From Chloroflexus aggregans DSM 9485 (lineage in GTDB: Bacteria; Chloroflexota; Chloroflexia; Chloroflexales; Chloroflexaceae): DNA of 64,000 nucleotides. The position numbers and the translations under genes were made by a program. The notes beneath the pieces were generated by a model. That model was not told where the DNA came from, did no database searches, and saw only the letters and a program-made list of their open reading frames with translations. This document shows, one piece after another, positions 9,230 to 16,302 of this stretch (positions are counted from its first letter, which is position 1; each line of letters starts with the position of its first letter). The stretch spans positions 2,803,353 to 2,867,352 of the forward strand of contig NC_011831.1 of assembly GCF_000021945.1 (NCBI RefSeq). The letters are read 5' to 3'.

Positions 9230-9259
9230 ACAAGAGGCGCGGTAGACCGCGTCTCTTGT
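9230..9259 (+). terminator. Long hairpin after the membrane protein gene
   Basis: ACAAGAG then CGCGGT (9230-9243) pair with ACCGCG then CTCTTGT (9246-9259), giving a nearly perfect 14-bp stem with a G-T pair in the middle. No T-run follows, so intrinsic termination may be inefficient. Confidence 0.5.
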
Positions 9260-9460
9260 ACGTTGTTACGCCATTGGGGTTGGGCCATTACTTTGACAGC
9301 GAAACAACAGTGAAGAACACCCAAACCATTACATAGTCTAGGTTAACATGTCGAACTAATGTACTATTTTTATCATTTTACATTTGAGAACGAGTCTTTT
9401 TGCGATGTTGCACGGTATTATAGATGACAGTTTCTTCATTGAAATGATCAGGAGACGATT

Positions 9461-9649
9461 ATGTCATTGCTTCAATCACTCATCCGTCTCATCCCTCGAC
9501 CTCCGGCACCAGCTCCGCCTCCACCACCGCCGGATCAACCACCATACTCCGATCACCCAAATACCGATGCTAACGAATCGCTAGACCCAACAAACCCTTG
9601 CTGGCACCCGAATGCAGTGCGTCGCCCAATCCGCGTGCGCAGCGCCTAA
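9461..9649 (+). CDS. Small proline-rich ORF, 62 aa
   Basis: A GGAGA at 9451-9455 stands six bases before the ATG. The product starts with an amphipathic stretch (MSLLQSLIRLIP), then a run of Pro-rich sequence (PRPPAPAPPPPPPDQPPY), then a polar tail ending in RRPIRVRSA. It has no recognisable domain and no signal peptide. It lies directly before the sigma-factor array, about 160 bases upstream of the first cassette start. It could be a genuine small protein or a chance frame; the ribosome site is the best argument for it. Confidence 0.4.
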   Translation: MSLLQSLIRLIPRPPAPAPPPPPPDQPPYSDHPNTDANESLDPTNPCWHPNAVRRPIRVRSA

Positions 9650-9810
9650 GTGTCAAATAGTCAAATAGATGTTGTTCAGACTCCAAGCCGGGGTGAATCT
9701 TCCACCCCGCCACCATCAACGTTTTGCAAAAATCGTACCGTTTTGGCCTCCCGGCCCCCCTATACTACGGAGTATCGGTGCTATCGTTTATCGTACTCTT
9801 GGAGACACGG

Positions 9811-10395
9811 ATGCAGCCCCCTACTCATCACACCATCGTGACCGGACTTCACCAGCGCGACCCGCAGATCATCGGCTGGCTCTACACGACCTACGCCCCG
9901 CGCCTTATTGGCTATTTCACCCGTCGTCTGCGTGACCCCGACCTCGCCCGCGACCTGTACCACGAATTGTTCCTGCGTCTGCTCGAGCGCGCCCCCACCT
10001 TCACCGACCGGGGCGTGCCCATCGAGGCGTGGCTTTTTCGTCTCGCCCACGACCTCGTCGTTGATACGCATCGGCGTGCCGGGCGGAGCGTCCCCCTGAC
10101 CGACGCGGCGCACTCCGCCGCTGACGATGCTGTTACCCTCACCTGCCTCCACGCTGCCGACCAGGCTGCGCTCTACCAGGCCATCACCACGCTGCCCTTG
10201 ACTTACCGGCGTGTGCTCACCTTGCGCTTTCGTGACAACTGCTCGCTCGCCGATACCGCGCTTCAGCTCGGTCTCTCCCTCTCGGCCACTAAGGCCCTCC
10301 AACGTCGCGCCATCGCTTGCCTCCGCGCTCTCCTCGTCACTGCCCCCGACGATGTTCCTCCATCCCTCCCCCCGTACTCCCCGCCGATGGCGTGA
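9811..10395 (+). CDS. ECF-family RNA polymerase sigma factor, array copy 1 (194 aa)
   Basis: Residues about 20-91 match sigma region 2: WLYTTYAPRLIGYFTRRL, DPDLARDLYHELFLRLLER, then IEAWLFRLAHDLVVDTHRRA, the core-binding and -10-recognition helices. Residues about 120-175 match region 4: AITTLPLTYRRVLTLRF, then CSLADTALQLGLSLSATKAL, a helix-turn-helix for -35 recognition, then LQRRAIACLRALL. It should direct core polymerase to a specific promoter set. The ATG has GGAG at 9801-9804; an in-frame TTG 87 bases upstream would translate the leader and is less likely. N-terminal variant A (MQPPTHHTIV) and the long tail (VTAPDDVPPSLPPYSPPMA) are present. No anti-sigma or sensor gene is adjacent, so the signal is unknown. 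Confidence 0.85.
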   Translation: MQPPTHHTIVTGLHQRDPQIIGWLYTTYAPRLIGYFTRRLRDPDLARDLYHELFLRLLERAPTFTDRGVPIEAWLFRLAHDLVVDTHRRAGRSVPLTDAAHSAADDAVTLTCLHAADQAALYQAITTLPLTYRRVLTLRFRDNCSLADTALQLGLSLSATKALQRRAIACLRALLVTAPDDVPPSLPPYSPPMA

Positions 10396-10404
10396 CACCA
10401 CGAT

Positions 10405-10427
10405 GCGGGTGGGTTTCGCCCACCCGC
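10405..10427 (+). terminator. Cassette hairpin, copy 1 (repeated after other copies)
   Basis: GCGGGTGGG, loop TTTCG, CCCACCCGC: a perfect 9-bp GC-rich stem about ten bases after the stop, followed by CTCAAAAGTTTT. Identical hairpins occur at 11119-11141, 13311-13333, 15303-15325 and 15942-15964; an imperfect version (GCGGGTGGG with CCCACTCGC) follows copies 6 and 7. It probably ends each cassette's transcript. Confidence 0.6.
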
Positions 10428-10433
10428 CTCAAA

Positions 10434-10524
10434 AGTTTTGCAGAAATCGTACCGTTTTAGCCGGCCTGCCCCCCTATACTACGGAGTATCGGTGCTATCG
10501 TTTATCGTACTCTTGGAGACACGG
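10434..10524 (+). promoter_or_regulatory. Conserved cassette leader / putative promoter (example: copy 2)
   Basis: Every full cassette is preceded by TTTTGCA(G/A)AAATCGTACCGTTT, a C-rich spacer, CCCTATACT and TTGGAGACAC before the ATG. The block begins at or near 9722, 10436, 11150, 12096, 13342, 14014, 14653 and 15334. Copies 1-4 and 6 have a 33-bp insert after TATACT that includes the small palindrome ATACT-ACGG-AGTAT; copies 7-9 lack it. The invariant AAATCGTACCGTTT element could be an ECF promoter or regulator site, possibly autoregulatory; no standard -35/-10 spacing fits well. Confidence 0.5.
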
Positions 10525-11109
10525 ATGCAGCCCCCTACTCATCACACCATCGTGACCGGACTTCACCAGCGCGACCCGCAGATTATCGGCTGGCTCTACA
10601 CGACCTACGCCCCGCGCCTTATTGGCTATTTCACCCGTCGTCTGCGTGACCCCGACCTCGCCCGCGACCTGTACCACGAATTGTTCCTGCGTCTGCTCGA
10701 GCGCGCCCCCACCTTCACCGACCGGGGCGTGCCCATCGAGGCGTGGCTTTTTCGTCTCGCCCACGACCTCGTCGTTGATACGCATCGGCGTGCCGGGCGG
10801 AGCGTCCCCCTGACCGACGCGGCGCACTCCGCCGCTGACGATGCTGTTACCCTTACCTGCCTCCACGCTGCCGACCAGGCTGCGCTCCACCAGGCCCTCA
10901 CCACGCTGCCCCTGACCTACCGGCGTGTGCTCACCTTGCGCTTTCGTGACAACTGCTCGCTCGCCGATACCGCGCTTCAGCTCGGTCTCTCCCTCTCGGC
11001 CACTAAGGCCCTCCAACGTCGCGCCATCGCTTGCCTCCGCGCTCTCCTCGTCACTGCCCCCGACGATGTTCCTCCATCCCTCCCCCCGTACTCCCCGCCG
11101 ATGGCGTGA
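10525..11109 (+). CDS. ECF-family sigma factor, array copy 2 (194 aa)
   Basis: Nearly identical to copy 1 over the whole 714-base cassette, including leader and terminator hairpin. The only protein differences I see are in the start of region 4: LHQALTTLPLT here against LYQAITTLPLT in copy 1. N-terminal variant A and the long Pro-rich tail are kept. Regions 2 and 4 are intact, so the product should be functional. Ribosome site GGAG is at 10515-10518. The identity of leader, gene and trailer points to a recent whole-cassette duplication. Confidence 0.85.
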   Translation: MQPPTHHTIVTGLHQRDPQIIGWLYTTYAPRLIGYFTRRLRDPDLARDLYHELFLRLLERAPTFTDRGVPIEAWLFRLAHDLVVDTHRRAGRSVPLTDAAHSAADDAVTLTCLHAADQAALHQALTTLPLTYRRVLTLRFRDNCSLADTALQLGLSLSATKALQRRAIACLRALLVTAPDDVPPSLPPYSPPMA

Positions 11110-11238
11110 CACCACGATGCGGGTGGGTTTCGCCCACCCGCCTCAAAAGTTTTGCAGAAATCGTACCGTTTTAGCCGGCCTGCCCCCCTATACTACGGAG
11201 TATCAGTGCTATCGTGTATCGTACTCTTGGAGACACCT

Positions 11239-11781
11239 ATGCATTCCCCTACTCATTCCACCATCGTGACCGGGCTTCGACAGCGCGACCCGCAGATTAT
11301 CGGCTGGCTCTACACGACCTACGCCCCGCGCCTCATTGGCTACTTCAGCCGTCGCCTGCGCGACCCCGACCTCGCCCGCGACCTGCACCACGAATTGTTC
11401 CTGCGGCTGCTCGAACGCGCCCCCACCTTCACCGACCGGGGCGTGCCCATCGAGGCGTGGCTTTTTCGCCTCGCCCACGACCTCGTCGTTGATACACATC
11501 GGCGTGCCGGGCGGAGCGTCCCCCTGACCGACGCGGCGCACTCCGCCGCTGACGATGCTGTTACCCTTACCTGCCTCCACGCTGCCGACCAGGCTGCGCT
11601 CTACCAGGCCATCACCACGCTGCCCCTGACCTACCGGCGTGTGCTCACCTTGCGCTTTCGTGACAACTGCTCGCTCGCCGATACCGCGCTTCAGCTCGGT
11701 CTCTCCCTCTCGGCCACTAAGGCCCTCCAACGTCGCGCCATCGCTTGCCTCCGCGCTCTCCTCTCCCCGCCGATGGCGTGA
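11239..11781 (+). CDS. ECF-family sigma factor, array copy 3 (180 aa)
   Basis: This copy has N-terminal variant B (MHSPTHSTIVTGLRQRDP) and YFSRRL with DLHHEL in region 2, but keeps the copy-1/2 linker GRSVPLTDAAHSAADDAV. The tail is short: ALLSPPMA, an in-frame 42-base deletion relative to copies 1 and 2. Regions 2 and 4 are complete. It is therefore a mosaic between the A-type and B-type cassettes. It is followed by a 300-base spacer rather than by the usual hairpin and leader. Confidence 0.82.
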   Translation: MHSPTHSTIVTGLRQRDPQIIGWLYTTYAPRLIGYFSRRLRDPDLARDLHHELFLRLLERAPTFTDRGVPIEAWLFRLAHDLVVDTHRRAGRSVPLTDAAHSAADDAVTLTCLHAADQAALYQAITTLPLTYRRVLTLRFRDNCSLADTALQLGLSLSATKALQRRAIACLRALLSPPMA

Positions 11782-12083
11782 CACCACGACGCGGGTGGGT
11801 TCACCCCCACCCGCTCTGTGTATCGCAACGATGGTCTGACACCGAGATGGGGGGTGGTTTCACGCCCTACCCGCCCCGCTTGTCTCGACCGAGAGGTTTA
11901 TCCGGGGTCAGCCGCCGTACCGCAATGTGGGATGGTGGTTTCACGCCCTATCCGCCCTGCTCATCGCGACGCTGACCTACCTCCAAACCGAGATTGGCGT
12001 CACTCTCACGCTTCCTGCACTCGTTGTCACAGAGCAAGTGCGCTGGTTTTCAGTCCCAAAGACGAGATGGGGTTGCTCCCCAC
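11782..12083 (+). repeat. Spacer repeat, first copy (about 300 bp)
   Basis: The segment after copy 3 is repeated almost base for base after copy 4 (12728-13026; one difference seen, TATCGCAACG against TATCACAACG). It contains several short GGTGGTTTCACGCCCTA-like repeats. No coding sequence is supported in it; open frames across it lack ribosome sites and differ from any known family. Confidence 0.75.
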
Positions 12084-12184
12084 CCGCCTCAAAAGTTTTG
12101 CAGAAATCGTACCGTTTTAGCCGGCCTGCCCCCCTATACTACGGAGTATCAGTGCTATCGTGTATCGTACTCTTGGAGACACCT

Positions 12185-12727
12185 ATGCATTCCCCTACTC
12201 ATTCCACCATCGTGACCGGGCTTCGACAGCGCGACCCGCAGATTATCGGCTGGCTCTACACGACCTACGCCCCGCGCCTCATTGGCTACTTCAGCCGTCG
12301 CCTGCGCGACCCCGACCTCGCCCGCGACCTGCACCACGAATTGTTCCTGCGGCTGCTCGAACGCGCCCCCACCTTCACCGACCGGGGCGTGCCCATCGAG
12401 GCGTGGCTTTTTCGCCTCGCCCACGACCTCGTCGTCGATACCCACCGGCGTGCCGGGCGGACCGTCCCGCTGACCGAGGCCGCGCATCCTGCCGCCGACG
12501 ACGATGTCACCATCACCTGCCTCCACGCCGCCGACCAGGCTGCGCTCCACCAGGCCCTCACCACACTGCCCCTGACCTATCGGCGCGTGCTTACCTTGCG
12601 CTTTTGCGACAACTGCTCGCTCGCCGATACCGCGCTTCAGCTCGGTCTCTCCCTCTCGGCCACTAAGGCCCTCCAACGTCGCGCCATCGCTTGCCTCCGC
12701 GCTCTCCTCTCCCCGCCGATGGCGTGA
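12185..12727 (+). CDS. ECF-family sigma factor, array copy 4 (180 aa)
   Basis: Variant B N-terminus, as copy 3, but with the other linker (GRTVPLTEAAHPAADDDVTITC) and RFCDNC in region 4 instead of RFRDNC. Short tail ALLSPPMA. Start set at ATG 12185 with GGAG 6-9 bases upstream; a longer open frame reaches back into the spacer but has no ribosome site. Copy 3 plus spacer and copy 4 plus spacer are related by a 946-base tandem duplication, with the linker region replaced afterwards or before. Confidence 0.82.
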   Translation: MHSPTHSTIVTGLRQRDPQIIGWLYTTYAPRLIGYFSRRLRDPDLARDLHHELFLRLLERAPTFTDRGVPIEAWLFRLAHDLVVDTHRRAGRTVPLTEAAHPAADDDVTITCLHAADQAALHQALTTLPLTYRRVLTLRFCDNCSLADTALQLGLSLSATKALQRRAIACLRALLSPPMA

Positions 12728-13026
12728 CACCACGACGCGGGTGGGTTCACCCCCACCCGCTCTGTGTATCACAACGATGGTCTGACACCGAGATGGGGGG
12801 TGGTTTCACGCCCTACCCGCCCCGCTTGTCTCGACCGAGAGGTTTATCCGGGGTCAGCCGCCGTACCGCAATGTGGGATGGTGGTTTCACGCCCTATCCG
12901 CCCTGCTCATCGCGACGCTGACCTACCTCCAAACCGAGATTGGCGTCACTCTCACGCTTCCTGCACTCGTTGTCACAGAGCAAGTGCGCTGGTTTTCAGT
13001 CCCAAAGACGAGATGGGGTTGCTCCC
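12728..13026 (+). repeat. Spacer repeat, second copy
   Basis: Near-identical to 11782-12080. Its right end stops abruptly at GGGGTTGCTCCC and joins directly to the middle of a sigma gene (13029), marking a recombination junction; in the first copy the same sequence continues into a normal cassette leader. Confidence 0.75.
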
Positions 13027-13028
13027 CC

Positions 13029-13301
13029 GACGACGATGTCATCATCACCTGCCTCCACGCCGCCGACCAGGTCGCGCTCCACCAGGCCATTACCACGCTG
13101 CCCCTGACCTACCGGCGTGTGCTCACCTTGCGCTTTCGCGACCACTGCTCGCTTGCCGATACCGCGCTTCAGCTCGGTCGCTCTCTCTCAGCCACTAAGG
13201 CCCTCCAACGTCGCGCCATCGCTCGCCTCCGGGCTCTCCTCGTCACTGCCCCCGACGATGTTCCTCCATCCCTCCCCCCGTACTCCCCGCCGATGGCGTG
13301 A
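13029..13301 (+). pseudogene. Truncated sigma factor gene (region 4 half only)
   Basis: Begins at the codons for DDDVIITC, equivalent to about residue 105 of the full genes, and runs through a complete region 4 helix-turn-helix (FRDHCSLADTALQLGRSLSA) and the long tail. It lacks region 2, the leader and the ribosome site. The frame stays open back into the spacer, so a spacer-fused product is possible but unlikely. Its sequence matches the second half of copy 6 except for the tail, so it is probably a leftover from unequal recombination. Confidence 0.75.
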
Positions 13302-13430
13302 CACCACGATGCGGGTGGGTTTCGCCCACCCGCCTCAAAAGTTTTGCAGAAATCGTACCGTTTTAGCCGGCCTGCCCCCCTATACTACGGAGTATCGGTG
13401 CTATCGTGTATCGTACTCTTGGAGACACCT

Positions 13431-13973
13431 ATGCATTCCCCTACTCATTCCACCATCGTGACCGGACTTCACCAGCGCGACCCGCAGATCATCGGCTGGC
13501 TCTACACGACCTACGCCCCGCGCCTTATTGGCTACTTCAGCCGTCGTCTGCGTGACCCCGACCTCGCCCGCGACCTGTACCACGAATTGTTCCTGCGTCT
13601 GCTCGAGCGCGCCCCCACCTTCACCGACCGGGGCGTGCCCATCGAGGCGTGGCTTTTTCGTCTCGTCCACGACCTCGTCGTTGATACGCATCGGCGTGCC
13701 GGGCGGAGCGTCCCCCTGACCGAGGCCGCGCATCCTGCCGCCGACGACGATGTCATCATCACCTGCCTCCACGCCGCCGACCAGGTCGCGCTCCACCAGG
13801 CCATTACCACGCTGCCCCTGACCTACCGGCGTGTGCTCACCTTGCGCTTTCGCGACCACTGCTCGCTTGCCGATACCGCGCTTCAGCTCGGTCGCTCTCT
13901 CTCAGCCACTAAGGCCCTCCAACGTCGCGCCATCGCGCGCCTTCGCGCAATCCTCTCCCCGCCGATGGCGTGA
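13431..13973 (+). CDS. ECF-family sigma factor, array copy 6 (180 aa)
   Basis: Variant B start (MHSPTHST) but GLHQRDP and DLYHEL as in variant A; LFRLVHDLVVD has Val where most copies have Ala. The linker GRSVPLTEAAHPAADDDVIITC is a hybrid of both linker types, and region 4 has RFRDHC and LQLGRSLSA, which change helix-turn-helix residues relative to copies 1-4 (Asn to His, Leu to Arg). The tail is AILSPPMA. The regions are intact. These region 4 changes are the best candidates for altered -35 recognition within the array. Confidence 0.82.
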   Translation: MHSPTHSTIVTGLHQRDPQIIGWLYTTYAPRLIGYFSRRLRDPDLARDLYHELFLRLLERAPTFTDRGVPIEAWLFRLVHDLVVDTHRRAGRSVPLTEAAHPAADDDVIITCLHAADQVALHQAITTLPLTYRRVLTLRFRDHCSLADTALQLGRSLSATKALQRRAIARLRAILSPPMA

Positions 13974-14069
13974 CACTGAGACGCGGGTGGGTTCACCCCA
14001 CTCGCCCCAAACGTTTTGCAAAAATCGTACCGTTTCGCACCACCCAAATCCCTATACTTGGAGACACGG

Positions 14070-14612
14070 ATGCAGCCCCCTACTCATCACACCATCGTGA
14101 CCGGACTTCATCAGCGCGACCCGCAGATCATCGGCTGGCTCTACACGACCTACGCCCCGCGCCTTATTGGCTATTTCACCCGTCGTCTGCGTGACCCCGA
14201 CCTCGCCCGCGACCTGTACCACGAATTGTTTCTGCGTCTGCTCGAGCGCGCCCCCACCTTCACCGACCGGGGCGTGCCCATCGAGGCGTGGCTTTTTCGC
14301 CTCGTCCACGACCTCGTCGTTGATACGCATCGGCGTGCCGGGCGGAGCGTCCCCCTGACCGACGCGGCGCACTCCGCCGCTGACGATGCTGTTACCCTTA
14401 CCTGCCTCCACGCTGCCGACCGCGCCGCCCTGCACCAGGCCATCACCACGCTGCCCTTTGCCTACCAGCACGTTCTCACCTTGCGCTTTCGCGACCACTG
14501 TTCGCTTGCCGATACCGCGCTTCAGCTCGGTCGCTCTCTCTCAGCCACTAAGGCCCTCCAACGTCGCGCCATCGCGCGCCTTCGCGCAATCCTCTCCCCG
14601 CCGATGGCGTGA
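14070..14612 (+). CDS. ECF-family sigma factor, array copy 7 (180 aa)
   Basis: Variant A N-terminus (MQPPTHHTIV) joined to LVHDLVVD and the linker GRSVPLTDAAHSAADDAV. Region 4 is the most divergent: CLHAADRAALHQAITTLPFAYQHVLTLRFRDHC, then LQLGRSLSA. Tail AILSPPMA as copy 6. The leader is the short form: TATACT is followed directly by TGGAGACACGG and the ATG, so the cassette is 639 bases. It may be the least recently homogenised full copy. Confidence 0.82.
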   Translation: MQPPTHHTIVTGLHQRDPQIIGWLYTTYAPRLIGYFTRRLRDPDLARDLYHELFLRLLERAPTFTDRGVPIEAWLFRLVHDLVVDTHRRAGRSVPLTDAAHSAADDAVTLTCLHAADRAALHQAITTLPFAYQHVLTLRFRDHCSLADTALQLGRSLSATKALQRRAIARLRAILSPPMA

Positions 14613-14708
14613 CACTGAGACGCGGGTGGGTTCACCCCACTCGCCCCAAACGTTTTGCAAAAATCGTACCGTTTCGCACCACCCAAATCCCTATACTTGG
14701 AGACACCT

Positions 14709-15293
14709 ATGCATTCCCCTACTCATTCCACCATCGTGACCGGACTTCACCAGCGCGACCCGCAGATCATCGGCTGGCTCTACACGACCTACGCCCCGCG
14801 CCTTATTGGCTACTTCAGCCGTCGCCTGCGCGACCCCGACCTTGCCCGCGACCTGCACCACGAATTGTTCTTGCGGCTGCTCGAACGCGCCCCCACCTTC
14901 GCCGACCGGGGCGTTCCCATCGAGGCGTGGCTTTTTCGCCTTGCCCACGACCTCGTGGTCGATACCCACCGGCGTGCCGGGCGGACCGTCCCGCTGACCG
15001 AGGCCGCGCATCCTGCCGCCGACGACGATGTCACCATCACCTGCCTCCACGCCGCCGACCAGGCTGCGCTCTACCAGGCCATCACCACGCTGCCCCTGAC
15101 CTACCGGCGTGTGCTCACCTTGCGCTTTTGCGACAACTGCTCGCTCGCCGATACCGCGCTTCAGCTTGGTCTCTCCCTCTCGGCCACTAAGGCCCTCCAA
15201 CGTCGCGCCATCGCTCGCCTCCGGGCTCTCCTCGTCACTGCCCCCGACGATGTTCCTCCATCCCTCCCCCCGTACTCCCCGCCGATGGCGTGA
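14709..15293 (+). CDS. ECF-family sigma factor, array copy 8 (194 aa)
   Basis: Variant B N-terminus with the short leader. Distinct from earlier copies by APTFADRG (Ala for Thr) before the second helix of region 2; linker GRTVPLTEAAHPAADDDVTITC and RFCDNC as copy 4, yet it carries the long tail VTAPDDVPPSLPPYSPPMA as copies 1 and 2. It is thus another mosaic. The perfect GCGGGTGGG hairpin follows at 15303-15325. Confidence 0.82.
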   Translation: MHSPTHSTIVTGLHQRDPQIIGWLYTTYAPRLIGYFSRRLRDPDLARDLHHELFLRLLERAPTFADRGVPIEAWLFRLAHDLVVDTHRRAGRTVPLTEAAHPAADDDVTITCLHAADQAALYQAITTLPLTYRRVLTLRFCDNCSLADTALQLGLSLSATKALQRRAIARLRALLVTAPDDVPPSLPPYSPPMA

Positions 15294-15389
15294 CACCACG
15301 ATGCGGGTGGGTTTCGCCCACCCGCCTCAAAAGTTTTGCAAAAATCGTACCGTTTCGCACCACTCAAATCCCTATACTTGGAGACACCT

Positions 15390-15932
15390 ATGCATTCCCC
15401 TACTCATTCCACCATCGTGACCGGGCTTCACCGGCGCGACCCGCAGATTATCGGCTGGCTCTACACGACCTACGCCCCGCGCCTCATTGGCTACTTCAGC
15501 CGTCGCCTGCGCGACCCCGACCTTGCCCGCGACCTGCACCACGAATTGTTCTTGCGGCTGCTCGAACGCGCCCCCACCTTCGCCGACCGGGGCGTTCCCA
15601 TCGAGGCGTGGCTTTTTCGCCTTGCCCACGACCTCGTGGTCGATACCCACCGGCGTGCCGGGCGGACCGTCCCGCTGACCGAGGCCGCGTATCCTGCCGC
15701 CGACGACGATGTCACCATCACCTGCCTCCACGCCGCCGACCAGGCTGCGCTCCACCAGGCCCTCACCACGCTGCCCCTGACCTACCGGCGTGTGCTCACC
15801 TTGCGCTTTTGCGACAACTGCTCGCTCGCCGATACCGCGCTTCAGCTCGGTCTCTCCCTCTCGGCCACTAAGGCCCTCCAACGTCGCGCCATCGCTCGCC
15901 TCCGGGCTCTCCTCTCCCCGCCGATGGCGTGA
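15390..15932 (+). CDS. ECF-family sigma factor, array copy 9 (180 aa)
   Basis: Last full copy. Like copy 8 in region 2 (APTFADRG) but with GLHRRDP near the start and AAYPAADDDV in the linker; short tail ALLSPPMA. Short leader form, GGAG ribosome site immediately upstream. A perfect hairpin (15942-15964) follows, after which the array breaks up into fragments. Regions 2 and 4 are complete. Confidence 0.82.
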   Translation: MHSPTHSTIVTGLHRRDPQIIGWLYTTYAPRLIGYFSRRLRDPDLARDLHHELFLRLLERAPTFADRGVPIEAWLFRLAHDLVVDTHRRAGRTVPLTEAAYPAADDDVTITCLHAADQAALHQALTTLPLTYRRVLTLRFCDNCSLADTALQLGLSLSATKALQRRAIARLRALLSPPMA

Positions 15933-15965
15933 CACCACGATGCGGGTGGGTTTCGCCCACCCGCT

Positions 15966-16005
15966 ACGCCGCCGACCAGGTCGCGCTCCACCAGGCCATC
16001 ACCAC
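15966..16005 (+). pseudogene. Sigma gene fragment (about 40 bp)
   Basis: Matches the CLHAADQVALHQAITT stretch of copy 6 (ACGCCGCCGACCAGGTCGCG onward) and ends abruptly at ACTGATAACC. It is cut off on both sides and cannot encode a product; remnant of recombination at the array's end. Confidence 0.65.
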
Positions 16006-16043
16006 TGATAACCCAACGGCCATTGGTGTTTACCGTATTGCTC

Positions 16044-16160
16044 CGCCGACCAGGCTGCGCTCCACCAGGCCCTCACCACGCTGCCCCTGACCTACCGGCG
16101 TGTGCTCACCTTGCGCTTTTGCGACAACTGCTCGCTCGCCGATACCGCGCTTCAGTTCGG
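16044..16160 (+). pseudogene. Sigma gene fragment (about 117 bp of region 4)
   Basis: Matches the start of region 4 of copies 4, 8 and 9 (ADQAALHQALTTLP through RFCDNCSLADTALQ) and stops at TTCAGTTCGG. No start codon or ribosome site belongs to it. It marks the right border of the array, about 140 bases before the next gene. Confidence 0.7.
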
Positions 16161-16302
16161 CCCTTCCTCCTGCTCTCCACCACCAGAGCAAATATTCGAT
16201 GTCTGAATTGCGATAGTGTGGAATATCAGTCCTTCCCCAGAACTCTATGCTATAATCAACTAGACTGCTCGTTATCTGCTGGCCCGTGTGTGAGCAACTT
16301 AT

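Larger units (their letters stand above)
9718..16160 (+). repeat. Tandem array of ECF-type sigma factor gene cassettes (8 full copies, 3 fragments)
   Basis: About 6.4 kb made of head-to-tail cassettes, each with a leader containing AAATCGTACCGTTT, a GGAG ribosome site, an ECF sigma-like ORF of 180 or 194 codons and, mostly, a GC hairpin. ATG positions are 9811, 10525, 11239, 12185, 13431, 14070, 14709 and 15390; cassette steps are 714, 714, 946, 1246, 639, 639 and 681 bases. Fragments lie at 13029-13301, 15966-16005 and 16044-16160. All copies are on the plus strand. The array is visibly richer in C on the coding strand than its neighbours. No anti-sigma gene is present within it. Confidence 0.9.

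Noticed and set aside
9724-9810. TTG starts that would extend the sigma proteins by 18-29 residues into the leader
   Set aside because: The ATG codons have GGAG at good spacing, and the extension would differ between leader variants and resembles no sigma N-terminus.
9781-15938. Long minus-strand open frames (about 150-206 codons) opposite each sigma gene
   Set aside because: They mirror the sigma genes exactly and come from their strong codon bias; they have no ribosome sites or known domains.
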